Below, in pieces: positions 12,720 through 23,613 of a stretch of 64,000 nucleotides of DNA. This DNA is from Ariolimax columbianus (lineage: Eukaryota > Mollusca > Gastropoda > Stylommatophora > Arionidae), in NCBI GenBank assembly GCA_036924085.1, contig JAVGWX010000002.1, positions 84,500,704 through 84,564,703 on the forward strand, read 5' to 3'. The number at the start of each line of letters is the position of its first letter. Positions within the stretch are counted from its first letter, which is position 1. Both the position numbers and the translations under genes were made by a program. Under the pieces are notes generated by a model. That model was given only the letters and a program-made list of their open reading frames with translations. It had not been told where the DNA came from and ran no database searches.

Positions 12720-15296
12720 AATCGCTTTCTACTCAATTTTGATTTTAGAAACATTGGATTTTCTGGTCAGTAAAATTACTTGAAAGTCAGTGGAAATGCT
12801 TTTAACTTATCCACATAATTAGTGCGTTACAATTGCAATACATTTCAAAGTTCTGAAAATTGAATAAACTTATGATCTGCTATTTTTTTTCAAATCGCTT
12901 TCTACTCAATTTTGATTTTAGAAACATTGGTTTTTCTTGTTAGTAAAATTACTTGAAAGTCAGTGGAAATGCTTTTAACTTATCCACATAATTAGTGCGT
13001 TACAATTGCATTACATTTCAAAGTTCTGAAAATTGAATAAACTTATGATCTGCTATTTTTTTACAAATCGCTTTCTACTCAATTTTGATTTTAGAAACAT
13101 TGGTTTTTCTTGTCAGTAAAATTACTTGAAAGTCAGTGGAAATGCTTTTAACATATCCACAAAATTAGTACGTTAAAATTGCAATACATTTCAAAGTGCT
13201 AAACATTGTTCAAACTTATAATATGCAATTTTTTTTCAAATCGCCTTAAATTTTGATTTTAGAAACATTGGTTTTTCTTGTAAGTAAAACTACTTGAAAG
13301 TGAGAGGAAATGCTTTTAACTTATCCACATAATTAGTGCGTTACAATTGCAATACATTTCAAAGTGCTGAACATTGTCTTAGTTTATGATCGGCAATTTT
13401 TTTTCAAATCGCCTTATTACTCAATTTTGATTTTAGAAACATTGGTTTTTCTTGTTAGTAAAATTACTTGAAAGTCAGTGGAAATGCTTTTAACTTATCC
13501 ACATAATTAGTGCGTTACAATTGCAATACATTTCAAAGTTCTGAAAATTGAATAAACTTATGATCTGCTATTTTTTTACAAATCGCTTTCTACTCAATTT
13601 TTATTTTAGAAACATTGGTTTTTCTTGTCAGTAAAATTACTTGAAAGTCAGTGGAAATGCTTTTAACATATCCACATAATTAGTACGTTAAAATTGCAAT
13701 ACATTTCAAAGTGCTGAAAATTGTTCAAACTTATAATATGCAATTTTTTTTCAAATCGCCTTTAATTTTGATTTTAGAAACATTGGTTTTTCTTGTAAGT
13801 AAAACTACTTGAAAGTGAGAGGAAATGCTTTTATCTTATCCACATAATTAGTGCGTTACAATTGCAATACATTTCAAACTGCTGAACATTGTCTTAGTTT
13901 ATGATCGGCAATTTTTTTTCAAATCGCCTTATTACTCAATTTTGATTTTAGAAACATTGGTTTTTCTTGTTAGTAAAATTAATTGAAAGTCAGTGGAAAT
14001 GCTTTTTCCTTATCCACATTTTTAGTGCGTTACAATTGCAATACATTTCAAAGTGCTGAAAATTGTCTGAACTTATGATATGATATTTTTTTACAAATCG
14101 CTTTCTACTCAATTTTGTGTTTAGAAACATTGGTTTTTCTTGTCAGTAAAATTACTTGAAAGTCAGTGGAAATGCTTTTAACTTATCCACATAATTAGTA
14201 CGTTAAAATTGCAATACATTTCAAAGTGCTGAACATTGTCTTAGTTTATAATCGGCAATTTTTTTTCAAATCGCCTTCTACTCAATTTTGATTTTAGAAA
14301 CATTGGTTTTTCGTGTTAGTAAAATTACTTGAAAGTCAGTGGAAATGCTTTTACCTTATCCACATGATTAGTGCGTTACAATTGCAATACATTTCAAAGT
14401 GCTGAAAATTGTCTGAACTTATGAAATGCTATTTTTTTACACATCGCTTTCTACTTAAATTTGATTTTAGAAACATTGGTTTTTCTTGTCAGTAAAATTA
14501 CTTGAAAGTCAGTGGAAATGCTTTTAACTTATCCACATAATTAGTGCGTTAAAATTGCAATACATTTCAAAGTGCTGAAAATTGTTCAAACTTCTAATAT
14601 GCAATTTTGTTTTAAATCGCCTTCAATTTTGATTTTAGAAACATTGGTTTTTCTTGTAAGTAAAACTACTTGAAAGTGAGCGGAAATGCTTTTAACTTAT
14701 CCACATAATTAGTGCGTTACAATTGCAATACATTTCAAAGTGCTGAACATTTTCTTAGTTTATGATCGGCAATGTTTTTTCAAATCGCCTTCTACTCAAT
14801 TTTGATTTTAGAAACATTGGTTTTTCTTGTTAGTAAAATTACTTGAAAGTCAGTGGAAATGCTTTTACCTTATCCACATAATTAGTGCGTTACAATTGCA
14901 ATACATTTCAAAGTGCTGAAAATTGTCTGAACTTATGATATGCTATTGTTTTACAAATCGCTTTCTACTCAATTTTGATTTTAGAAACATTGGTTTTTCT
15001 TGTCAGTAAAATTACTTGAAAGTCAGTGGAAATGCTTTTAACATATCCACATAATTAGTACGTTAAAATTGCAATACATTTCAAAGTGCTGAAAATTGTT
15101 CAAACTTACAATATGCAATTTTTTTTCAAATCGCCTTTAATTTTGATTTTAGAAACATTGGTTTTTCTTGTAAGTAAAACTACTTGAAAGTGAGAGGAAA
15201 TGCTTTTAACTTATCCACATAATTAGTGCGTTACAATTGCAATACATTTCAAAGTGCTGAACATTGTCTTAGTTTATGATCGGCAATTTTTTTTCA

Positions 15297-15470
15297 AATC
15301 GCCTTATTACTCAATTTTGATTTTAGAAACATTGGTTTTTCTTGTTAGTAAAATTACTTGAAAGTCAGTGGAAATGCTTTTACCTTATCCACATAATTAG
15401 TGCGTTACAACTGCAATACATTTCAAAGTGCTGAAAATTGTCTGAACTTATGATATGCTATTTTTTTACA
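15297..15470 (+). repeat. Satellite monomer, subfamily A (174 bp), reference copy
   Basis: First unit of the A-F higher-order repeat. Its diagnostic bases are a CGCCTTATTACTC start, CTTGTTAG in the first third, TTTACCTTATCC in the middle, GTGCGTTACAA, and a 3' end GTCTGAACTTATGATATGC followed by T7 and ACA. The motif TTATCCACA is at 15385-15393 (monomer positions 89-97), the central CpG at 15403-15404 (positions 107-108), and the T-tract at 15461-15467. A monomers follow an F monomer almost every time. Versions with an ATTATTACTC start and TTTTTCCTTATCC are called A' here. Confidence 0.9.
15385..15393 (+). other. TTATCCACA motif (example; present in most monomers)
   Basis: Seen directly: this 9-mer sits at monomer positions 89-97 in nearly all A, B, C, D, F and G units. 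E units have ATATCCACA instead. The 9-mer equals the bacterial DnaA-box consensus. In a eukaryotic satellite there is no DnaA, so a replication role is not claimed; it may be part of a binding site for an unknown satellite-binding protein or simply a frozen sequence. Confidence 0.6.
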
Positions 15471-15643
15471 AATCGCTTTCTACTCAATTTTGATTATAGA
15501 AACATTGGTTTTTCTTGTCAGTAAAATTACTTGAAAGTCAGTGGAAATGCTTTTAACTTATCCACATAATTAGTGCGTTACAATTGCAATACATTTCAAA
15601 GTTCTGAAAATTGAATAAACTTATGATCTGCTATTTTTTTTCA
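15471..15643 (+). repeat. Satellite monomer, subfamily B (173 bp), reference copy
   Basis: Second unit of the A-F repeat. It starts CGCTTTCTACTC and carries GATTATAGAAAC where other subfamilies have GATTTTAG, which makes it easy to track. It has CTTGTCAG, TTTAACTTATCC and GTGCGTTACAATTGC, then switches to the GTTCTGAAAATTGAATAAAC end shared by B, C, D and G. The tail is T8 plus C, unlike A's T7 plus ACA. Confidence 0.88.
15579..15590 (+). other. Overlapping palindromes CAATTG / ATTGCAAT (example)
   Basis: Most monomers contain ACAATTGCAAT just after the central CpG. CAATTG and ATTGCAAT are perfect palindromes that overlap, giving a short dyad-rich segment. E and H monomers read AAAATTGCAAT and lose CAATTG but keep ATTGCAAT; some A copies read CAACTGCAAT and lose both. 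ATTGCAAT resembles a C/EBP-type bZIP half-site pair, a resemblance only. Confidence 0.5.
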
Positions 15644-15815
15644 AATCGCTTTCTACTCAATTTTGATTTTAGAAACATTGGATTTTCTGGTCAGTAAAAT
15701 TACTTGAAAGTCAGTGGAAATGCTTTTAACTTATCCACATAATTAGTGCGTTACAATTGCAATACATTTCAAAGTTCTGAAAATTGAATAAACTTATGAT
15801 CTGCTATTTTTTTCA
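15644..15815 (+). repeat. Satellite monomer, subfamily C (172 bp), reference copy
   Basis: Third unit of the A-F repeat. Its marker is ATTGGATTTTCTGGTCAG in place of the usual ATTGGTTTTTCTTGTYAG, three linked substitutions within about 10 bp. The 3' end is the GTTCTGAAAATTGAATAAAC type. C can be repeated two in a row (for example from 17536 and from 17709), a local monomer amplification. Confidence 0.88.
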
Positions 15816-15988
15816 AATCGCTTTCTACTCAATTTTGATTTTAGAAACATTGGTTTTTCTTGTTAGTAAAATTACTTGAAAGTCAGTGGAAATGCTTTTA
15901 ACTTATCCACATAATTAGTGCGTTACAATTGCAATACATTTCAAAGTTCTGAAAATTGAATAAACTTATGATCTGCTATTTTTTTACA
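15816..15988 (+). repeat. Satellite monomer, subfamily D (173 bp), reference copy
   Basis: Fourth unit of the A-F repeat. It combines a CGCTTTCTACTC start, CTTGTTAG, TTTAACTTATCC, GTGCGTTACAATTGC and the GTTCTGAAAATTGAATAAAC end, closing with T7 plus ACA. Several D copies have GCATTACATTTC instead of GCAATACATTTC (for example near 13010, 17998 and 4616), a marker shared between distant blocks. Confidence 0.86.
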
Positions 15989-16161
15989 AATCGCTTTCTA
16001 CTCAATTTTGATTTTAGAAACATTGGTTTTTCTTGTCAGTAAAATTACTTGAAAGTCAGTGGAAATGCTTTTAACATATCCACATAATTAGTACGTTAAA
16101 ATTGCAATACATTTCAAAGTGCTGAAAATTGTTTAAACTTATAATATGCAATTTTTTTTCA
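15989..16161 (+). repeat. Satellite monomer, subfamily E (173 bp), reference copy
   Basis: Fifth unit of the A-F repeat. Its linked markers are TTTAACATATCC (so it lacks the exact TTATCCACA motif), GTACGTTAAAATTGC and the end GTTYAAACTTATAATATGC, followed by T8 and C. It almost always precedes F. In the right-hand part of the window (from about 53000) many E copies have CTTATATTATGC, a regional variant. Confidence 0.88.
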
Positions 16162-16330
16162 AATCGCCTTTAATTTTGATTTTTAGAAACATTGGTTTTT
16201 CTTGTAAGTAAAACTACTTGAAAGTGAGAGGAAATGCTTTTATCTTATCCACATAATTAGTGCGTTACAATTGCAATACATTTCAAAGTGCTGAACATTG
16301 TCTTAGTTTATGATCGGCAATTTTTTTTCA
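16162..16330 (+). repeat. Satellite monomer, subfamily F (169 bp), short divergent type
   Basis: Last unit of the A-F repeat and the shortest full monomer, because the start CGCCTTTAATTTTG lacks about 6 bp of the CTACTCAA segment. Other markers are CTTGTAAGTAAAACTAC, AAAGTGAGAGG (others have AAAGTCAGTGG), and the end GAACATTGTCTTAGTTTATGATCGGC, which adds a CpG. Its many linked differences make it the most divergent common subfamily. Confidence 0.9.
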
Positions 16331-16507
16331 AATCGCCCTATTATTACTCAATTTTGATTTTAGAAACATTGGTTTTTCTTGTTAGTAAAATTACTTGAAA
16401 GTCAGTGGAAATGCTTTTTCCTTATCCACATAATTAGTGCGTTACAATTGCAATACATTTCAAAGTGCTGAAAATTGTTCAAACTTCTAATATGCAATTT
16501 TGTTTTA
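16331..16507 (+). repeat. Satellite monomer A' (177 bp, longest type)
   Basis: An A-like unit with an extended start, CGCCCTATTATTACTC, and TTTTTCCTTATCC, ending with an E-like GTTCAAACTTCTAATATGC and a T-tract broken by G (TTTTGTTTT). It is followed by F'. Copies recur near 23570, 25460, 26660, 29410 and 30090. Confidence 0.78.
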
Positions 16508-16675
16508 AGTCGCCTTCAATTTTAATTTTAGAAACATTGGTTTTTCTTGTAAGTAAAACTACTTGAAAGTGAGCGGAAATGCTTTTAACTTATCCACATA
16601 ATTAGTGCGTTACAATTGCAATACATTTCAAAGTGCTGAACATTGTCTTAGTTTATGATCGGCAATTGTTTTTCA
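16508..16675 (+). repeat. Satellite monomer F' (168 bp)
   Basis: An F relative with CGCCTTCAATTTT and AAAGTGAGCGG, which creates an extra CpG, and with a T-tract interrupted by G near its end (GGCAATTGTTTTTC). Its leading AAGTCGC replaces AAATCGC in this copy. It pairs with A' and is confined mainly to about 14600-35400, so it marks the middle of the window. Confidence 0.75.
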
Positions 16676-17708
16676 AATCGCCTTCTACTCAATTTTGATT
16701 TTAGAAACATTGGTTTTTCTTGTTAGTAAAATTACTTGAAAGTCAGTGGAAATGCTTTTACCTTATCCACATAATTAGTGCGTTACAATTGCAATACATT
16801 TCAAAGTGCTGAAAATTGTCTGAACTTATGATATGCTATTTTTTTACAAATGGCTTTCTATTCAATTTTGATTTTAGAAACATTGGTTTTTCTTGTCAGT
16901 AAAATTACTTGAAAGTCAGTGGAAATGCTTTTAACATATCCACATAATTAGTACGTTAAAATTGCAATACATTTCAAAGTGCTGAAAATTGTTCAAACTT
17001 ATAATATGCAATTTTTTTTCAAATCGCCTTTAATGTGATTTTAGAAACATTGGTTTTTCTTGTAAGTAAAACTACTTGAAAGTGAGAGGAAATGCTTTTA
17101 ACTTATCCACATAATTAGTGCGTTACAATTGCAATACATTTCAAAGTGCTGAACATTGTCTTAGTTTATGATCGGCAATTTTTTTTCAAATCGCCTTATT
17201 ACTCAATTTTGATTTTAGAAACATTGGTTTTTCTTGTTAGTAAAAATACTTGAAAGTCAGTGAAAATGCTTTTACCTTATCCACATAATTAGTGCGTTAC
17301 AACTGCAATACATTTCAAAGTGCTGAAAATTGTCTGAACTTATGATATGCTATTTTTTTACAAATCGCTTTCTACTCAATTTTGATTATAGAAACATTGG
17401 TTTTTCTTGTCAGTAAAATTACTTGAAAGTCAGTGGAAATGCTTTTAACTTATCCACATAATTAGTGCGTTACAATTGCAATACATTTCAAAGTTCTGAA
17501 AATTGAATAAACTTATGATCTGCTATTTTTTTTCAAATCGCTTTCTACTCAATTTTGATTTTAGAAACATTGGATTTTCTGGTCAGTAAAATTACTTGAA
17601 AGTCAGTGGAAATGCTTTTAACTTATCCACATAATTAGTGCGTTACAATTGCAATACATTTCAAAGTTCTGAAAATTGAATAAACTTATGATCTGCTATT
17701 TTTTTTCA

Positions 17709-20700
17709 AATCGCTTTCTACTCAATTTTGATTTTAGAAACATTGGATTTTCTAGTCAGTAAAATTACTTGAAAGTCAGTGGAAATGCTTTTAACTTATC
17801 CACATAATTAGTGCGTTACAATTGCAATACATTTCAAAGTTCTGAAAATTGAATAAACTTATGATCTGCTATTTTTTTTCAAATCGCTTTCTACTCAATT
17901 TTGATTTTAGAAACATTGGTTTTTCTTGTTAGTAAAATTACTTGAAAGTCAGTGGAAATGCTTGTAACTTATCCACATAATTAGTGCGTTACAATTGCAT
18001 TACATTTCAAAGTTCTGAAAATTGAATAAACTTATGATCTGCTATTTTTTTACAAATCGCTTTCTACTCAATTTTGATTTTAGAAACTTTGGTTTTTCTT
18101 GTCAGTAAAATTACTTGAAAGTCAGTGGAAATGCTTTTAACATATCCACAAAATTAGTACGTTAAAATTGCAATACATTTCAAAGTGCTAAACATTGTTC
18201 AAACTTATAATATGCAATTTTTTTTCAAATCGCCTTTAATTTTGATTTTAGAAACATTGGTTTTTCTTGTAAGTAAAACTACTTGAAAGTGAGAGGAAAT
18301 GCTTTTAACTTATCCACATAATTAGTGCGTTACAATTGCAATACATTTCAAAGTGCTGAACATTGTCTTAGTTTATGATCGGCAATTTTTTTTCAAATCG
18401 CCTTATTACTCAATTTTGATTTTAGAAACATTGGTTTTTCTTGTTAGTAAAATTACTTGAAAGTCAGTGGAAATGCTTTTAACTTATCCACATAATTAGT
18501 GCGTTACAATTGCAATACATTTCAAAGTTCTGAAAATTGAATAAACTTATGATCTGCTATTTTTTTACAAATCGCTTTCTACTCAATTTTTATTTTAGAA
18601 ACATTGGTTTTTCTTGTCAGTAAAATTACTTGAAAGTCAGTGGAAATGCTTTTAACATATCCACATAATTAGTACGTTAAAATTGCAATACATTTCAAAG
18701 TGCTGAAAATTGTTCAAACTTATAATATGCAATTTTTTTTCAAATCGCCTTTAATTTTGATTTTAGAAACATTGGTTTTTCTTGTAAGTAAAACTACTTG
18801 AAAGTGAGAGGAAATGCTTTTATCTTATCCACATAATTAGTGCGTTACAATTGCAATACATTTCAAACTGCTGAACATTGTCTTAGTTTATGATCGGCAA
18901 TTTTTTTTCAAATCGCCTTATTACTCAATTTTGATTTTAGAAACATTGGTTTTTCTTGTTAGTAAAATTAATTGAAAGTCAGTGGAAATGCTTTTTCCTT
19001 ATCCACATTTTTAGTGCGTTACAATTGCAATACATTTCAAAGTGCTGAAAATTGTCTGAACTTATGATATGATATTTTTTTACAAATCGCTTTCTACTCA
19101 ATTTTGTGTTTAGAAACATTGGTTTTTCTTGTCAGTAAAATTACTTGAAAGTCAGTGGAAATGCTTTTAACTTATCCACATAATTAGTACGTTAAAATTG
19201 CAATACATTTCAAAGTGCTGAACATTGTCTTAGTTTATAATCGGCAATTTTTTTTCAAATCGCCTTCTACTCAATTTTGATTTTAGAAACATTGGTTTTT
19301 CGTGTTAGTAAAATTACTTGAAAGTCAGTGGAAATGCTTTTACCTTATCCACATGATTAGTGCGTTACAATTGCAATACATTTCAAAGTGCTGAAAATTG
19401 TCTGAACTTATGAAATGCTATTTTTTTACACATCGCTTTCTACTCAAATTTGATTTTAGAAACATTGGTTTTTCTTGTCAGTAAAATTACTTGAAAGTCA
19501 GTGGAAATGCTTTTAACTTATCCACATAATTAGTGCGTTAAAATTGCAATACATTTCAAAGTGCTGAAAATTGTTCAAACTTCTAATATGCAATTTTGTT
19601 TTAAATCGCCTTCAATTTTGATTTTAGAAACATTGGTTTTTCTTGTAAGTAAAACTACTTGAAAGTGAGCGGAAATGCTTTTAACTTATCCACATAATTA
19701 GTGCGTTACAATTGCAATACATTTCAAAGTGCTGAACATTTTCTTAGTTTATGATCGGCAATGTTTTTTCAAATCGCCTTCTACTCAATTTTGATTTTAG
19801 AAACATTGGTTTTTCTTGTTAGTAAAATTACTTGAAAGTCAGTGGAAATGCTTTTACCTTATCCACATAATTAGTGCGTTACAATTGCAATACATTTCAA
19901 AGTGCTGAAAATTGTCTGAACTTATGATATGCTATTTTTTTACAAATCGCTTTCTACTCAAATTTTGATTTTAGAAACATTGGTTTTTCTTGTCAGTAAA
20001 ATTACTTGAAAGTCAGTGGAAATGCTTTTAACATATCCACATAATTAGTACGTTAAAATTGCAATACATTTCAAAGTGCTGAAAATTGTTCAAACTTACA
20101 ATATGCAATTTTTTTTCAAATCGCCTTTAATTTTGATTTTAGAAACATTGGTTTTTCTTGTAAGTAAAACTACTTGAAAAAGAGAGGAAATGCTTTTAAC
20201 TTATCCACATAATTAGTGCGTTACAATTGCAATACATTTCAAAGTGCTGAACATTGTCTTAGTTTATGATCGGCAATTTTTTTTCAAATCGCCTTATTAC
20301 TCAATTTTGATTTTAGAAACATTGGTTTTTCTTGTTAGTAAAATTACTTGAAAGTCAGTGGAAATGCTTTTACCTTATCCACATAATTAGTGCGTTACAA
20401 CTGCAATACATTTCAAAGTGCTGAAAATTGTCTGAACTTATGATATGCTATTTTTTTACAAATCGCTTTCTACTCAATTTTGATTATAGAAACATTGGTT
20501 TTTCTTGTCAGTAAAATTACTTGAAAGTCAGTGGAAATGCTTTTAACTTATCCACATAATTAGTGCGTTACAATTGCAATACATTTCAAAGTTCTGAAAA
20601 TTGAATAAACTTATGATCTGCTATTTTTTTTCAAATCGCTTTCTACTCAATTTTGATTTTAGAAACATTGGATTTTCTGGTCAGTAAAATTACTTGAAAG

Positions 20701-21398
20701 TCAGTGGAAATGCTTTTAACTTATCCACATAATTAGTGCGTTACAATTGCAATACATTTCAAAGTTCTGAAAATTGAATAAACTTATGATCTGCTATTTT
20801 TTTCAAATCGCTTTCTACTCAATTTTGATTTTAGAAACATTGGTTTTTCTTGTTAGTAAAATTACTTGAAAGTCAGTGGAAATGCTTTTAACTTATCCAC
20901 ATAATTAGTGCGTTACAATTGCAATACATTTCAAAGTTCTGAAAATTGAATAAACTTATGATCTGCTATTTTTTTACAAATCGCTTTCTACTCAATTTTG
21001 ATTTTAGAAACATTGGTTTTTCTTGTCAGTAAAATTACTTGAAAGTCAGTGGAAATGCTTTTAACATATCCACATAATTAGTACGTTAAAATTGCAATAC
21101 ATTTCAAAGTGCTGAAAATTGTTTAAACTTATAATATGCAATTTTTTTTCAAATCGCCTTTAATTTTGATTTTTAGAAACATTGGTTTTTCTTGTAAGTA
21201 AAACTACTTGAAAGTGAGAGGAAATGCTTTTATCTTATCCACATAATTAGTGCGTTACAATTGCAATACATTTCAAAGTGCTGAACATTGTCTTAGTTTA
21301 TGATCGGCAATTTTTTTTCAAATCGCCCTATTATTACTCAATTTTGATTTTAGAAACATTGGTTTTTCTTGTTAGTAAAATTACTTGAAAGTCAGTGG
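17709..21398 (+). repeat. ~4.99-kb higher-order block, copy 2 (matched part)
   Basis: Second copy of 12720-16408. Differences from copy 1 are few: CTTTGG for CATTGG near 18087, GCTTGTAAC for GCTTTTAAC near 17963, TCTAGTCAG for TCTGGTCAG near 17754, GAAAAAGAGAGG for GAAAGTGAGAGG near 20178, and the one-base insertion near 19960. It overlaps the first copy of the nested 2,240-bp duplication. Confidence 0.84.
19134..21373 (+). repeat. 2,240-bp tandem duplication, copy 1 (13 monomers)
   Basis: Matches 21374-23613 at a constant offset of 2,240 bp with no difference in the lines I compared, including rare markers CACATGATTAG, TATGAAATGC, ACACATCGC, ATTTTCTTAG and GAAAAAGAGAGG. The left edge is bracketed by GTCAG here against GTTAG at the equivalent base in copy 2 (19133 against 21373). 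Confidence 0.9.
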
Positions 21399-23613
21399 AA
21401 ATGCTTTTAACTTATCCACATAATTAGTACGTTAAAATTGCAATACATTTCAAAGTGCTGAACATTGTCTTAGTTTATAATCGGCAATTTTTTTTCAAAT
21501 CGCCTTCTACTCAATTTTGATTTTAGAAACATTGGTTTTTCGTGTTAGTAAAATTACTTGAAAGTCAGTGGAAATGCTTTTACCTTATCCACATGATTAG
21601 TGCGTTACAATTGCAATACATTTCAAAGTGCTGAAAATTGTCTGAACTTATGAAATGCTATTTTTTTACACATCGCTTTCTACTCAAATTTGATTTTAGA
21701 AACATTGGTTTTTCTTGTCAGTAAAATTACTTGAAAGTCAGTGGAAATGCTTTTAACTTATCCACATAATTAGTGCGTTAAAATTGCAATACATTTCAAA
21801 GTGCTGAAAATTGTTCAAACTTCTAATATGCAATTTTGTTTTAAATCGCCTTCAATTTTGATTTTAGAAACATTGGTTTTTCTTGTAAGTAAAACTACTT
21901 GAAAGTGAGCGGAAATGCTTTTAACTTATCCACATAATTAGTGCGTTACAATTGCAATACATTTCAAAGTGCTGAACATTTTCTTAGTTTATGATCGGCA
22001 ATGTTTTTTCAAATCGCCTTCTACTCAATTTTGATTTTAGAAACATTGGTTTTTCTTGTTAGTAAAATTACTTGAAAGTCAGTGGAAATGCTTTTACCTT
22101 ATCCACATAATTAGTGCGTTACAATTGCAATACATTTCAAAGTGCTGAAAATTGTCTGAACTTATGATATGCTATTTTTTTACAAATCGCTTTCTACTCA
22201 AATTTTGATTTTAGAAACATTGGTTTTTCTTGTCAGTAAAATTACTTGAAAGTCAGTGGAAATGCTTTTAACATATCCACATAATTAGTACGTTAAAATT
22301 GCAATACATTTCAAAGTGCTGAAAATTGTTCAAACTTACAATATGCAATTTTTTTTCAAATCGCCTTTAATTTTGATTTTAGAAACATTGGTTTTTCTTG
22401 TAAGTAAAACTACTTGAAAAAGAGAGGAAATGCTTTTAACTTATCCACATAATTAGTGCGTTACAATTGCAATACATTTCAAAGTGCTGAACATTGTCTT
22501 AGTTTATGATCGGCAATTTTTTTTCAAATCGCCTTATTACTCAATTTTGATTTTAGAAACATTGGTTTTTCTTGTTAGTAAAATTACTTGAAAGTCAGTG
22601 GAAATGCTTTTACCTTATCCACATAATTAGTGCGTTACAACTGCAATACATTTCAAAGTGCTGAAAATTGTCTGAACTTATGATATGCTATTTTTTTACA
22701 AATCGCTTTCTACTCAATTTTGATTATAGAAACATTGGTTTTTCTTGTCAGTAAAATTACTTGAAAGTCAGTGGAAATGCTTTTAACTTATCCACATAAT
22801 TAGTGCGTTACAATTGCAATACATTTCAAAGTTCTGAAAATTGAATAAACTTATGATCTGCTATTTTTTTTCAAATCGCTTTCTACTCAATTTTGATTTT
22901 AGAAACATTGGATTTTCTGGTCAGTAAAATTACTTGAAAGTCAGTGGAAATGCTTTTAACTTATCCACATAATTAGTGCGTTACAATTGCAATACATTTC
23001 AAAGTTCTGAAAATTGAATAAACTTATGATCTGCTATTTTTTTCAAATCGCTTTCTACTCAATTTTGATTTTAGAAACATTGGTTTTTCTTGTTAGTAAA
23101 ATTACTTGAAAGTCAGTGGAAATGCTTTTAACTTATCCACATAATTAGTGCGTTACAATTGCAATACATTTCAAAGTTCTGAAAATTGAATAAACTTATG
23201 ATCTGCTATTTTTTTACAAATCGCTTTCTACTCAATTTTGATTTTAGAAACATTGGTTTTTCTTGTCAGTAAAATTACTTGAAAGTCAGTGGAAATGCTT
23301 TTAACATATCCACATAATTAGTACGTTAAAATTGCAATACATTTCAAAGTGCTGAAAATTGTTTAAACTTATAATATGCAATTTTTTTTCAAATCGCCTT
23401 TAATTTTGATTTTTAGAAACATTGGTTTTTCTTGTAAGTAAAACTACTTGAAAGTGAGAGGAAATGCTTTTATCTTATCCACATAATTAGTGCGTTACAA
23501 TTGCAATACATTTCAAAGTGCTGAACATTGTCTTAGTTTATGATCGGCAATTTTTTTTCAAATCGCCCTATTATTACTCAATTTTGATTTTAGAAACATT
23601 GGTTTTTCTTGTT
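21374..23613 (+). repeat. 2,240-bp tandem duplication, copy 2 (13 monomers)
   Basis: Adjacent copy of 19134-21373. Past its end the sequence resumes as the continuation of the older block: TTTTTCCTTATCC near 23648 equals 16408 plus 7,230 bp. The nested duplication is therefore younger than the 4.99-kb one, because its units are identical while the 4.99-kb copies differ. Confidence 0.9.

Larger units (their letters stand above)
12720..17708 (+). repeat. ~4.99-kb higher-order block, copy 1
   Basis: Begins with a C monomer at 12720 and is matched by 17709 onward at an offset of 4,989 bp, becoming 4,990 after a one-base insertion near 19960. Shared rare markers include TTTTTATTTTAG (13600/18588), CATTTCAAACTGC (13872/18861), TTTTTCGTGTTAG (14308/19297), CACATGATTAG (14364/19353) and the A-F unit at 15297. 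The match runs to 16408; 16409-17708 is matched further away, at 7,230 bp. Confidence 0.85.

Noticed and set aside
15579..15590. C/EBP or other transcription factor site at ATTGCAAT
   Set aside because: An 8-bp palindrome in an AT-rich repeat is weak evidence, and no gene or promoter is nearby. It is kept only as a structural note.
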